Source of the DNA: JAZBPO01 sp963691775
GTDB taxonomy: Bacteria > Pseudomonadota > Gammaproteobacteria > Pseudomonadales > Azotimanducaceae
DNA length: 64,000 nt
NCBI GenBank assembly: GCA_963691775.1
Contig: OY829369.1
Span: forward strand, 3,968,001 to 4,032,000
Reading direction: 5' to 3'
Shown here piece by piece: positions 8,083 through 15,763 of this stretch (position 1 is its first letter; each line of letters begins with the position of its first letter). Both the position numbers and the translations under genes were made by a program. Under the pieces are notes generated by a model. The model did not search any database and was not told where the DNA came from. It saw only the letters and a list, made by a program, of their open reading frames with translations.

Positions 8083-8384
8083 GGGCCAGGAGACACGGCG
8101 AGCCGCTTGGCGGGTTGCGTCCTTTAGGGAGCAGGCGGCAGGGATGGTCAATTGAGCAGAAAGAGAAAGCCCCGGAGCATCAGGGGTAATGCGTCCGGGG
8201 CCTAGGCAGGGTGTTGCAGGTCCAACGAGTCCGAGTCCGCACGGGTGTCAGCGTGTGGACGCGAAAGCTTGAGCCTTCGCTGAAACGGCAAAGCACGCTT
8301 TTGTCCGTTCCACGTAGCAACCGTAACGGGCGAATCTGCAAGAATTCTGGAGCGATCATGGACCAGCCTGAACTTGGATTCAGG
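8083..8384. other. 302-nt non-coding stretch with two hairpins
   Basis: No credible gene. It holds the minus-strand terminator at 8158-8202. On the minus strand, about 180 nt lies between the stop of the cyclic-nucleotide-binding-domain gene and that terminator. The start of this 3' region is an 8-bp hairpin, AGCCTGAA (8365-8372) with TTCAGGCT (8379-8386), which overlaps the stop codon. It could be a long 3' UTR or contain a 3'-derived small RNA. I saw no known RNA family in it. Confidence 0.5.
8158..8202 (-). terminator. Rho-independent terminator for the minus-strand unit
   Basis: GCCCCGGA (8170-8177) pairs with TCCGGGGC (8195-8202); the inner GCAT/ATGC extends the stem to about 12 bp with one bulge. 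Read on the minus strand it is followed by TTTCTCTTTCT. This T-rich tail exists only in that direction. Confidence 0.75.
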
Positions 8385-8864
8385 CTATTGATTCTCATTG
8401 ATTTTTAATCGTGCGGCAGCGAGGTCTTCAGTGGTGCGGCGCAGGCTCATGCTGAGCAGGCGGGAGATGCCCTTGTAGATCTCGGCGCCAAGGCGAGGGC
8501 TGTCTTCGAGGATGCGTTCGAAGTCATGGCGCGTCAGCGCGAGCACTGAGGAGCCTGTTTGAGCCGTGACCGTCGCGCTACAGGTCAGGCCGTCGATGAT
8601 TGACATCTCGCCGACAGAACGGCCGGGTTCGATCTCCGCGATCACGACGGGATCGCTGCCTTCCAGATGTTTCCAGACGTTGAGCCGGCCTGCGGTAAGG
8701 AAGCAGATGTAGTGCCCCGGCGCGCCTTCACGGAAGAGCAGATCGTCGGCTTCGAAATCGAGCGTGATCAGTCGTTGAGCGATGGTTTCCAGGTCGGTGT
8801 CGGCGAGTGCCTCGAACATCGGCGCTTCGCGCAGCAGCGCAAGCTTTTCGTCGAGCATGGGCAA
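8385..8864 (-). CDS. Cyclic nucleotide-binding (CRP-type) domain protein without a DNA-binding domain
   Basis: This 159-residue protein consists almost entirely of a cNMP-binding beta-barrel. It has an N-terminal helix (LLREAPMFEALADTDLETIA), strands with FREGAPGHYICFLTAGRLNVW, and the phosphate-binding cassette PGRSVGEMSIIDGLTCSATVTA. Gly85-Glu86 of the cassette are conserved, but the Arg that binds the cyclic phosphate (Arg82 in CRP) is Cys95. Binding of cAMP or cGMP is therefore questionable. There is no helix-turn-helix, and the C-terminal helix (GAEIYKGISRLLSMSLRRTT) may dimerise. It probably acts as a sensor or partner subunit. The next gene upstream on the same strand is a 90-residue unknown only 22 nt away. 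Confidence 0.82.
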   Translation of the reverse strand: MPMLDEKLALLREAPMFEALADTDLETIAQRLITLDFEADDLLFREGAPGHYICFLTAGRLNVWKHLEGSDPVVIAEIEPGRSVGEMSIIDGLTCSATVTAQTGSSVLALTRHDFERILEDSPRLGAEIYKGISRLLSMSLRRTTEDLAAARLKINENQ

Positions 8865-8886
8865 TCACTTCTCCGCCAGCGTGCGC

Positions 8887-9159
8887 CTACCCCTGATCGG
8901 CGAGGAACTCGTCGAGGGGCGTGTCGTTCACGCGAAGATCGAGCGTGCCTTCAGCATCGCGCCTGACTTCGACTAGGTGGTGGTCCTCGAAGGGCAGTTC
9001 CACATTTGTCCAAAGCCACGCTGGGCCGCCGCCTTTCCCGCGCTGCTTGCGCATGATGCCGTCGAGCCACAGCGACAGCGAGTGGTCTGCGTGGGCCTGA
9101 AGCTCGACGTGATGGGCGCCGAGCGTGAATGCGTAGAGGGACGTTGCGGAGTCGTTCAT
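8887..9159 (-). CDS. Hypothetical protein, 90 residues
   Basis: Not recognised. From ATG 9159 the protein has no signal peptide or membrane segment. It is rich in His and acidic residues (GAHHVELQAHADHSLSLWLD, FEDHHLVEVRRDAEG) with predicted beta strands, so it is a small soluble, probably all-beta protein. An in-frame start at 9210 would run up against the tRNA and is unlikely. It lies 22 nt upstream of the cyclic-nucleotide-binding-domain gene on the same strand, so the two are probably co-transcribed. Codon use looks like its neighbours. Confidence 0.55.
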   Translation of the reverse strand: MNDSATSLYAFTLGAHHVELQAHADHSLSLWLDGIMRKQRGKGGGPAWLWTNVELPFEDHHLVEVRRDAEGTLDLRVNDTPLDEFLADQG

Positions 9160-9213
9160 TGTAGGCCCCGACCAAGCACGCCGGCGATGCCACGGGGCAT
9201 CCCGACGCATGTC

Positions 9214-9290
9214 TGGTCGGAGTGACTGGACTCGAACCAGCGACCCCCGCCTCCCGAAGACGGTGCTCTACCAGACTGAGCTACACTCCG
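9214..9290 (-). tRNA. tRNA-Pro, anticodon CGG
   Basis: The 77-nt cloverleaf reads 5'-CGGAGTG acceptor, a D arm with GCTCAG...GAGC, and an anticodon stem CCGTC/GGCGG around the loop TTCGGGA, giving anticodon CGG for the codon CCG. The T arm is CTGGTTCGAGTCCAG, then CACTCCG. The discriminator A and CCA are encoded (9214-9217). Proline identity follows from the anticodon. Confidence 0.95.
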
Positions 9291-9353
9291 AAGGGCGCGC
9301 ATTCTAATCGTGGCGCAAGAGGCAATGCCAGCGCCGGCGATGTTTTTTTGGCC

Positions 9354-10361
9354 TCAGAAATCGCGCGCGACGGCGAACTCGGTCAATGAGACCAGCGCGT
9401 CTCGATGAGGGCTGGCCGGGAGATGGCCCGTCATGGAGCGCGCATGCGCCGCGCATTCCCGGGCCCGCTGCTGGGTTGCCTCGATGGCTCCGGCGGCCTG
9501 CACGGCGTCGCGAACTTCGGCGAAGCGGTCCCCATCTCGCGCCGTGATAGCTTCGCGCACAAGCGCCGCGTGCTGGTCCGTCCCGTGGGCAAGGGTATGA
9601 ATCAGCGGCAGCGTCATTTTTCCTTCCGCCAGGTCATCTCCGACGTTTTTGCCTAGTCGGTCTGTCGTCCCTGCATAATCGAGCGCGTCGTCAATGAGCT
9701 GAAAGGCGAGTCCCAGCTCGCGCCCGTACGCTGCGAGTGCTTCTAGGCGTGATGCATCCGCGCCGGCAAGGACCGCGCCGGTGTGCGCTGCCGCTTCGAA
9801 CAGCATCGCGGTCTTGCAGCGGATGACATCCATGTAGCCCGCGCTGTCCATGTCCAATCGTCCGACGGCGGCCAACTGCATCACTTCACCCTCCGCGATC
9901 ACGTTCGTGGCGTCGGAAAGCACGCGCATGATCTCCACGTTCCCCAGCTCGACCATCATCTGAAAAGCGCGGGAGTAGAGAAAATCACCGACGAGGACGC
10001 TTGGCGCATTGCCCCAGAGGTCGTTTGCGGTCCGCTGCCCTCGGCGCAGGGCCGAATGGTCGACGACGTCATCGTGAAGGAGCGTCGCCGTGTGCAGGAA
10101 CTCGATGATGGCCGCAAGCTTCACGCGGTCGTCGCCGCGTGCGCCGCAGGCAGAGGCGGCGAGGAGAACGACAAGTGGACGCAGGCGCTTGCCGCCTGAT
10201 TCGACGATGTGCGCGCCGATTTTTTCGACAAGGGCGACGTCAGACGACAGACGCCCTGGAATGAAGGCGTTGAGCGCGGCGAACTCGTCAAGCACCGGAT
10301 CGTAAAATGGCAGATTCGGGGCGGGGCGAGGTTCTAGGCGAGTGGCCGGTGTTGCGTTCAT
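9354..10361 (-). CDS. ispB: Octaprenyl-diphosphate synthase (trans polyprenyl transferase)
   Basis: This 335-residue enzyme extends farnesyl diphosphate with isopentenyl diphosphate to the C40-class side chain of ubiquinone. The first Asp-rich motif is DDVVD at residues 97-101, with SGGKRLRP upstream for diphosphate binding. The second is the DDALD segment in FQLIDDALDYAG, followed by GKNVGDDLAEGKMTLPLI. Its length is typical of IspB. ATG 10361 gives MNATPATRLE. An upstream in-frame start at 10457 adds 32 residues that overlap the divergent promoter. The rplU-rpmA-obgE operon starts on the other side, the classic ispB/rplU divergent arrangement. Exact chain length cannot be read from sequence. 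Confidence 0.93.
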   Translation of the reverse strand: MNATPATRLEPRPAPNLPFYDPVLDEFAALNAFIPGRLSSDVALVEKIGAHIVESGGKRLRPLVVLLAASACGARGDDRVKLAAIIEFLHTATLLHDDVVDHSALRRGQRTANDLWGNAPSVLVGDFLYSRAFQMMVELGNVEIMRVLSDATNVIAEGEVMQLAAVGRLDMDSAGYMDVIRCKTAMLFEAAAHTGAVLAGADASRLEALAAYGRELGLAFQLIDDALDYAGTTDRLGKNVGDDLAEGKMTLPLIHTLAHGTDQHAALVREAITARDGDRFAEVRDAVQAAGAIEATQQRARECAAHARSMTGHLPASPHRDALVSLTEFAVARDF

Positions 10362-10459
10362 CCGCGGCTCCGTCGTGAATGCGGCATCACTTGCTTGTTT
10401 CCTGAGCTGTTCAGGATAGGCGCGCCGCCGCGACGTGCCTGTGCGGCGCAAAAACACTG

Positions 10460-10488
10460 TTGAGGCGACTGAGTCCTTTCCGTATGAT
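10460..10488 (+). promoter_or_regulatory. Predicted sigma-70 promoter of rplU-rpmA
   Basis: TTGAGG (10460-10465) and TATGAT (10483-10488) are spaced by 17 nt, close to consensus and correctly oriented. The predicted start near 10495 leaves a leader of about 155 nt before rplU, the usual place for L21 autoregulation, though no known leader structure was identified. Confidence 0.6.
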
Positions 10489-10649
10489 TCTGCGCCTCTC
10501 GCGCGGGTGGACGACCCGGACGGGACGGGATTGTCGCCGCTTGAAGTCGACGCGCACGCAGAGTGTCGCAGCTTCGGCGGTCAGCACAATCGTCGGCCCG
10601 CTCCCCGGTGAGCCCGCAATCGAAGGATGCCATGCATTCCGGAGTCATT

Positions 10650-10961
10650 ATGTTCGCGGTAATCGAAAGCGGTGGCAAGCAGCACCGCGTGCAGGAAGGC
10701 GACGTCCTCCGCCTTGAGAAATTGGACGCAGAGGAAGGCGCATCTGTCACCTTCGATCGCGTCATGCTGGTTGGAGAGGGCGACGACGTGACGGTGGGTA
10801 CGCCCGTTGTCGAGGGCAGCAGCGTGTCTGCGGAAGTTCTAGGGCATGGTCGGGGCGACAAGGTCACGATCATCAAGTTCAAGCGCCGCAAGGACTACGA
10901 CAAGAAGCAAGGTCACCGGCAGCATTACACCGAGATCAAGGTCACCGGCATCAGCCGCTGA
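10650..10961 (+). CDS. rplU: 50S ribosomal protein L21
   Basis: The 103-residue protein begins MFAVIESGGKQHRVQEGD and ends with KRRKDYDKKQGHRQHYTEIK. That is the L21 signature, including the conserved basic tail that binds 23S rRNA in the presence of L20. The length is exactly typical. ATG 10650 is used because the conserved sequence begins there; the in-frame extension to 10563 is upstream leader. It is first in the rplU-rpmA pair, 25 nt before rpmA. Confidence 0.98.
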   Translation: MFAVIESGGKQHRVQEGDVLRLEKLDAEEGASVTFDRVMLVGEGDDVTVGTPVVEGSSVSAEVLGHGRGDKVTIIKFKRRKDYDKKQGHRQHYTEIKVTGISR

Positions 10962-10986
10962 TCGATCGCGCTAGCGGAGCAGCGAG

Positions 10987-11259
10987 ATGGCACACAAGAA
11001 AGCAGGCGGTAGCACCCGCAACGGTCGCGATTCAGAAAGCAAACGCCTTGGCGTTAAGCGCTTTGGCGGGCAGGAAGTGAGCGCAGGGAGCATCATCGTG
11101 CGCCAGCGGGGCACGCGGTTCCACGCGGGCGACAACGTCGGCATGGGACGTGACCATACGCTGTTCGCGCTCTCCAGCGGTGCGGTCAAGTTCGAGCACC
11201 GTGGCCCGCAGAAGCGCAAGTACGTGAGCATCGTAGCCGAGGATGTTGTTGCTGGCTGA
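10987..11259 (+). CDS. rpmA: 50S ribosomal protein L27
   Basis: This 90-residue protein begins MAHKKAGGSTRNGRDSESKR, whose flexible N terminus reaches the peptidyl-transferase centre. It continues with LGVKRFGGQ and GSIIVRQRGTRFH. No N-terminal propeptide of the Firmicute type is present, so the start is mature. It follows rplU in the same transcript, which ends at the terminator 25 nt downstream. Confidence 0.98.
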   Translation: MAHKKAGGSTRNGRDSESKRLGVKRFGGQEVSAGSIIVRQRGTRFHAGDNVGMGRDHTLFALSSGAVKFEHRGPQKRKYVSIVAEDVVAG

Positions 11260-11284
11260 TCGGCGAATTCGCTCCGGCATCTTC

Positions 11285-11310
11285 AAAGCCCCGCTCATGC
11301 GGGGCTTTTT
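11285..11310 (+). terminator. Rho-independent terminator after rpmA
   Basis: AAAGCCCCGC (11285-11294), a TCAT loop and GCGGGGCTTT (11299-11308) form a 10-bp stem ending in a T5 run (11306-11310). It separates rplU-rpmA from obgE. Confidence 0.9.
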
Positions 11311-11364
11311 CGTTGTGCGGGGGTCCGGCACGATGGCCTGGACAATGCGGGGTGCGGTGGGCAC

Positions 11365-12561
11365 ATGAAGTTCGTTGACGAGGCGAGCATCCGGGTTGAA
11401 GCGGGCAAGGGCGGAAGCGGCTGCCTGTCGTTCCTGCGCGCGCGGAATCTCGCCAAGGGTGGCCCGGACGGCGGCGACGGCGGTGACGGCGGTGACGTCG
11501 TGCTCGTCGCTGAAGCGGCGCTCAACACGCTGGTCGACTTCCGCTACCAGCCTCGGTACCGCGCTGAGCATGGTCAGCAGGGCGCCGGCCGCGACATGAC
11601 CGGTCGCCGCGGCGAAGATGCACGCATCCGCGTGCCCGTAGGTACCACGGTAATCGATGAAGATACCCTGGAGTCGATTGGTGATCTGACGCAGGCAGGC
11701 CAGGAATTGCTGGTTGCTCGCGGTGGCCGCAGGGGCCTCGGCAATGCGCAGTTCAAGTCTTCTACGAATCGTGCGCCCCGCAAGACCACGCCCGGACAGC
11801 CGGGCGAAAAGCGCCAATTGCGTCTCCAGCTGCGACTGATCGCGGACGTGGGTCTGCTCGGCATGCCCAACGCGGGTAAATCGACGCTGATCAGTTCGGT
11901 GTCCGCAGCGCGCCCAAAGATCGCCGACTATCCCTTCACGACGCTTGTCCCCAATCTTGGCGTCGTCCGGATCGCAGATGCGCGCAGCTTCGTGGTTGCG
12001 GACGTCCCTGGCCTCATCGAGGGTGCCGCGCAGGGTGCGGGTCTGGGAACGCGATTCCTCAAACATCTCGCGCGGACGCGCGTGCTGCTGCACCTCGTGG
12101 ACGCTGCTCCGCCAGACGGCAGTGATCCCCTTGATGCCGTGAGGGCGATCGAAGCGGAGCTTGAGGCATACAGCCCTGCACTCGCGGCGCGGCCGCGTTG
12201 GCTGGTGCTCAACAAGATGGATCTACTCGATGCGGAAGCGCGCGACGCGCTTGCCGCTCGCCTGTCCGACGCGCTCGATCTCGATCATGTCCCGTTCTTC
12301 ATTTCCGCGGCTACGGGCGATGGCACGCGGCCGCTTGTTGAAGCTGTGTCCGATGCACTGCTCGAGCTTGATCTCGCGGCGCGGGAGGACGCTGAGGAGG
12401 CTGCGCGTCAACGCGCGCTTGCCGAAGCGATCGACGGTGAGGTGCTCGCGCACGCGATCGCCAAGATCGCTCCGGCAGACGGAGCGGTCAGCGACGCCGA
12501 CGGCGCGGATCCTGGCAACGAAGGGGGCGACGACGACGTCGAGGTTGTCTATGTCCCGTGA
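11365..12561 (+). CDS. obgE: GTPase Obg (ribosome assembly / stringent response)
   Basis: This 398-residue protein has the glycine-rich Obg fold at residues 1-158 (KFVDEASIRVEAGKGGSGCLS; GPDGGDGGDGGDV). A GTPase domain follows: G1 is GMPNAGKST, the switch region is DYPFTTL, G3 is DVPGLIEGA, G4 is NKMD and G5 is SAA. The C-terminal tail is acidic (ending DDDVEVVYVP), as in gammaproteobacterial Obg. It binds the 50S subunit and links GTP/ppGpp to ribosome assembly and replication. Its last codons overlap the start of proB by 11 nt, so translation is probably coupled. Confidence 0.97.
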   Translation: MKFVDEASIRVEAGKGGSGCLSFLRARNLAKGGPDGGDGGDGGDVVLVAEAALNTLVDFRYQPRYRAEHGQQGAGRDMTGRRGEDARIRVPVGTTVIDEDTLESIGDLTQAGQELLVARGGRRGLGNAQFKSSTNRAPRKTTPGQPGEKRQLRLQLRLIADVGLLGMPNAGKSTLISSVSAARPKIADYPFTTLVPNLGVVRIADARSFVVADVPGLIEGAAQGAGLGTRFLKHLARTRVLLHLVDAAPPDGSDPLDAVRAIEAELEAYSPALAARPRWLVLNKMDLLDAEARDALAARLSDALDLDHVPFFISAATGDGTRPLVEAVSDALLELDLAAREDAEEAARQRALAEAIDGEVLAHAIAKIAPADGAVSDADGADPGNEGGDDDVEVVYVP

Positions 12562-13714
12562 GGGGGTGCCGCTTGAAGCATCCGGCGCGGCCTCGCTGAC
12601 AGGAGAAGCGGTTGCTCGAGCCGCTCGGATCGTGACTTCGGCGCGGCGCCGGGTGGTCAAATTCGGCTCTGCAGTGCTGACGGCGGATGGTGCGGGGTTG
12701 GACGCTGCCGCAATCGAGCGCTTCGCATCGGCGATTGCCAGCCAGTCGGCGGCGACGGTGGTCGTCAGCAGCGGCGCCGTCGCCGCGGGTCTCCCGCGCC
12801 TTGGCATGTCTTCGCGGCCCGAATCACTCGTTGAGCTTCAGGCGGCGGCCGCGACGGGGCAGATGGGGTTGATGCAAGCCTGGGAATCCGCCTTCGCACG
12901 ACACGGTAGGGCGACGGCCCTGGTGCTGCTTACGCATGAAGACGTCGCAGACCGCACGCGTTATCTGAATGCGCGCAATACGCTGCGTGCGCTGCTCGGC
13001 TGTAACGTCGTACCCATCGTGAACGAGAACGACACGGTGGCGACGGATGAAATACGCTTTGGTGACAACGACACGCTGGCTGCGCTGGTGGCGAACCTCG
13101 TAGAGGCGGATGCGCTTACGCTAGTCACCGACATTGACGGTTTGCGCGAGTCCGATCCGCGCGTCAATCCAGACGCACGGCGGGTTGATGCCGCGCGCGC
13201 TCGCGATCCGAGGCTCGATGCCATGACGGCTGGCCAGGCGGGGCGGGTCGGCCGAGGCGGCATGGTGACCAAGGTCCGAGCCGCTCGCCTTGCAGCGCGC
13301 GCGGGCGCGCACACACAGATCGTAGACGGTCGTGGGGGCAATCTGTTCGGAGTCGGAGAGGGTACGTTGTTGATCGCGGATGAAGCCCGTCTCGACGCCC
13401 GTAAGCGTTGGATCGCAGGGCACCTCCAGACGCGAGGCGACCTGGTGCTGGATGCGGGCGCGGTTCGGGTGCTGCGCGAAGCGGGGCGCAGTCTGCTGCC
13501 GGTGGGTGTGCGTGCCGTGCGCGGCGCGTTCAGGCGCGGAGACGTCGTCAGCTGTCGCGACGAGGCGGGCTTGGAGATCGCACGGGGGCTCGTCAACTAC
13601 GACGCGAACGATGCATCGAGAATCTGCGGTGCCAGCAGTCATGACATACGTGACCGGCTCGGCTATGCAGCCGAGCCCGAACTTGTACACCGAGACAATC
13701 TGGTGATGCTTTGA
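12551..13714 (+). CDS. proB: Glutamate 5-kinase
   Basis: The first enzyme of proline synthesis phosphorylates glutamate at the gamma carboxyl. The 387-residue product has the amino-acid kinase fold: RRVVKFGSAVLTADG, VVSSGAVAAGLPRLG, the active-site segment VNENDTVATDEIRFGDNDTLAA, and GRGGMVTKVRAA. A C-terminal PUA domain follows from about residue 290 (GDLVLDAGAVRVLREAG onward). ATG 12551 overlaps the end of obgE by 11 nt. It is about 20 residues longer at the N terminus than most ProB, so a GTG a little downstream is possible. The gene is convergent with rpsT. Confidence 0.94.
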   Translation: MSREGVPLEASGAASLTGEAVARAARIVTSARRRVVKFGSAVLTADGAGLDAAAIERFASAIASQSAATVVVSSGAVAAGLPRLGMSSRPESLVELQAAAATGQMGLMQAWESAFARHGRATALVLLTHEDVADRTRYLNARNTLRALLGCNVVPIVNENDTVATDEIRFGDNDTLAALVANLVEADALTLVTDIDGLRESDPRVNPDARRVDAARARDPRLDAMTAGQAGRVGRGGMVTKVRAARLAARAGAHTQIVDGRGGNLFGVGEGTLLIADEARLDARKRWIAGHLQTRGDLVLDAGAVRVLREAGRSLLPVGVRAVRGAFRRGDVVSCRDEAGLEIARGLVNYDANDASRICGASSHDIRDRLGYAAEPELVHRDNLVML

Positions 13715-13755
13715 ACGCGCCGGGCCGCAAAGCGGCTGCCGGTCATGACTTCACG

Positions 13756-13778
13756 GGTGAGCGCGAAGCGCGCTCGCC
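13756..13778. terminator. GC-rich hairpin between convergent proB and rpsT
   Basis: GGTGAGCGCG (13756-13765) pairs with CGCGCTCGCC (13769-13778) over 10 bp, one G-T pair, around an AAG loop. It sits in the 71-nt gap between two converging genes. There is no T tract on either strand, so its terminator role is only a guess from position. Confidence 0.35.
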
Positions 13779-13785
13779 GAGCGAA

Positions 13786-14052
13786 TCAGGCGCGAAGCGC
13801 GGCGACCTGAGCGTTCAGACGGGACTTATGCCGGGCAGCCTTGTTCTTATGCATGATGCCCTTGTCGGCCATGCGGTCGATCACGGGGGCAGCTGCGAGG
13901 TAGGCGGCCTGCGCGCTGGCGTAGTCGCCGGCGCCGATGGCGCTTTGAACTTTCTTGATCGCCGTGCGCACCATGGAGCGCTGGCTAGCGTTGCGGCGGC
14001 GGCTGACTTCAGCCTGCCGTGCGCGTTTCTTTGCGGAAGCGATGTTCGCCAC
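13786..14052 (-). CDS. rpsT: 30S ribosomal protein S20
   Basis: This 88-residue basic protein (ANIASAKKRARQAEVSRRRN ... GIMHKNKAARHKSRLNAQVAAL) is S20, a primary 16S rRNA binder. The start is GTG 14052: GGAG lies six bases upstream and the conserved ANIASAKKR follows immediately. An ATG at 14064 would add MESY and has no ribosome site. Weak GTG or UUG starts are well known for rpsT and are linked to its autoregulation. It is divergent from murJ, with only 43 bp between starts. Confidence 0.97.
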   Translation of the reverse strand: MANIASAKKRARQAEVSRRRNASQRSMVRTAIKKVQSAIGAGDYASAQAAYLAAAPVIDRMADKGIMHKNKAARHKSRLNAQVAALRA

Positions 14053-14095
14053 GTACGACTCCATTCGGGGTCGGGGTTTGGAAAGGCGGCGTAAT

Positions 14096-15709
14096 ATGCC
14101 GACGCCTCCGCGCCAAGTCAACGAATCTCGAGCGCCGAAGCGCAGTCTGCTCGGCAGCGGTGCCCTTGTCGGCGGCATGACGACGATCTCGCGGGTCCTT
14201 GGCCTCACGCGGGACATCGTGATCGCAACGCTTTTCGGTGCCCGCCCCGAGGCCGACGCATTTTTCGTCGCCTTCCGAATCCCGAATCTCTTTCGGCGCC
14301 TGTTCGCGGAAGGCGCTTTCTCACAGGGCTTCGTGCCAGTGCTGGCGGAGTACCGTGCCCAGCGTTCGGACGCGGAGGTTCGTGCGCTGGTGGCTAGAGT
14401 AGTCGGCGCCCTCGGATTTCTGCTCACGCTGTTCACCATTGTGGGCATCATCGGCGCAGGTTGGATACTCATGCTGTTCGCGCCCGGATTCGGTGACGAT
14501 CCTCGCGCTGCGCTCGCAGCGGATATGTTGCAGCTGACATTCCCTTACCTGCTCCTCATCTCGCTGGTCGCACTGGCGGGGGGCGTGCTCAACACGTTCG
14601 GCCGTTTCGGTGTGCCGGCCTTTACCCCGGTCTGGCTCAACGTTTCCCTGATCAGTGCCGCGCTGGTGCTGCCACCGTTTCTTAAGGAGCCGGTCCTTGC
14701 GCTCGCCTGGGGCGTGCTTGCTGCGGGTGTGGTGCAGCTGGTCTTCCAGCTTCCGTTCCTTGCTCAGCTGGGCATGCTTGCCTGGCCACGCATTTCGTTT
14801 TCCGACCCCGGCGTTCGCCGAATCGGACGACTGATGCTGCCGGCAGCCTTCGGAGCATCAGTAGGTCAGCTGAATTTGCTTATCGACACCATGCTCGCCT
14901 CCTTGCTGATGGCAGGCAGCGTCTCTTGGCTCTACTACGCGGATCGGCTCATGGAGCTGCCTCTGGGCATTTTTGCGATCGCGCTCTCTACAGTGCTGCT
15001 CCCCAGCCTTTCGCAGGACCACGCACGCGCGGATGCAGAGCGCTTCGGCAGGACGCTCGATGCGGGGATGCGTCTTGGGCTGCTGCTCACGGCGCCGGCC
15101 GCCACCGCGCTCTGCGTTCTTGCAGTGCCGCTGGTCGTGACGCTCTTCGGCTATGGAGCGATGGGTCAGGGTGATGTTCGAGCTTCGGCGACCGCGCTGC
15201 AGGCCTATGCGCTCGGCCTGCTCGGCTTCACAGGCGTAAAGATTCTTGCTCCGGGCTTTTTCGCGCGACAGGACACGCGCAAGCCCGTGCGCATCGCCGT
15301 GATCGCGATGGGGTGCAACATCGTGCTGAATCTGGCCCTCATAGGGCCGCTGGCGCATGTAGGGCTCGCGCTCGCCACATCGCTCGCGGCGTGCTTGAAC
15401 GCAGCGCTCCTTCTACTTGGACTGCGCCGCGATGGCGTTCTCCGCATCGTGAGCCCCTGGGCCCCTTTCCTTGCACGCCTGACCTTGGCGTGCGGCCTGA
15501 TGGCGGTGGTGCTTTGGATCGCGCAACCGCAGGGCTGGTTCGAGATGGCGCTGGCGGAGCGTGTGCTGTGGCTGTCGCTGCTCGTGCTGACTGGCCTCGC
15601 TGTCTACTTCGGCGTGCTGTTCGCGACCGGCTACGGTCCCCGGCGACTGCTCGCGTTTGCGAACCCAGGTGACGATGCGCGCTCGGACGGTGCGCTTGAA
15701 ACGGTATGA
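14096..15709 (+). CDS. murJ: Lipid II flippase MurJ (MviN)
   Basis: This 537-residue polytopic protein of the MOP exporter superfamily has about 14 predicted TM helices. It carries the MurJ signatures LLGSGALVGGMTTISRVLGL near the N terminus and, after it, FFVAFRIPNLFRRLFAEGAFSQGFVPV. It translocates lipid II across the inner membrane for peptidoglycan synthesis. ATG 14096 is preceded by GGAAAGGCGG; longer in-frame extensions run antisense through rpsT and are rejected. It sits between rpsT and ribF as in Pseudomonas. Confidence 0.96.
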   Translation: MPTPPRQVNESRAPKRSLLGSGALVGGMTTISRVLGLTRDIVIATLFGARPEADAFFVAFRIPNLFRRLFAEGAFSQGFVPVLAEYRAQRSDAEVRALVARVVGALGFLLTLFTIVGIIGAGWILMLFAPGFGDDPRAALAADMLQLTFPYLLLISLVALAGGVLNTFGRFGVPAFTPVWLNVSLISAALVLPPFLKEPVLALAWGVLAAGVVQLVFQLPFLAQLGMLAWPRISFSDPGVRRIGRLMLPAAFGASVGQLNLLIDTMLASLLMAGSVSWLYYADRLMELPLGIFAIALSTVLLPSLSQDHARADAERFGRTLDAGMRLGLLLTAPAATALCVLAVPLVVTLFGYGAMGQGDVRASATALQAYALGLLGFTGVKILAPGFFARQDTRKPVRIAVIAMGCNIVLNLALIGPLAHVGLALATSLAACLNAALLLLGLRRDGVLRIVSPWAPFLARLTLACGLMAVVLWIAQPQGWFEMALAERVLWLSLLVLTGLAVYFGVLFATGYGPRRLLAFANPGDDARSDGALETV

Positions 15710-15763
15710 TCGCCCTGGGGCAGATCGCTCACGCGATCAAGTGGTTCTGGTAGACGGATACCC

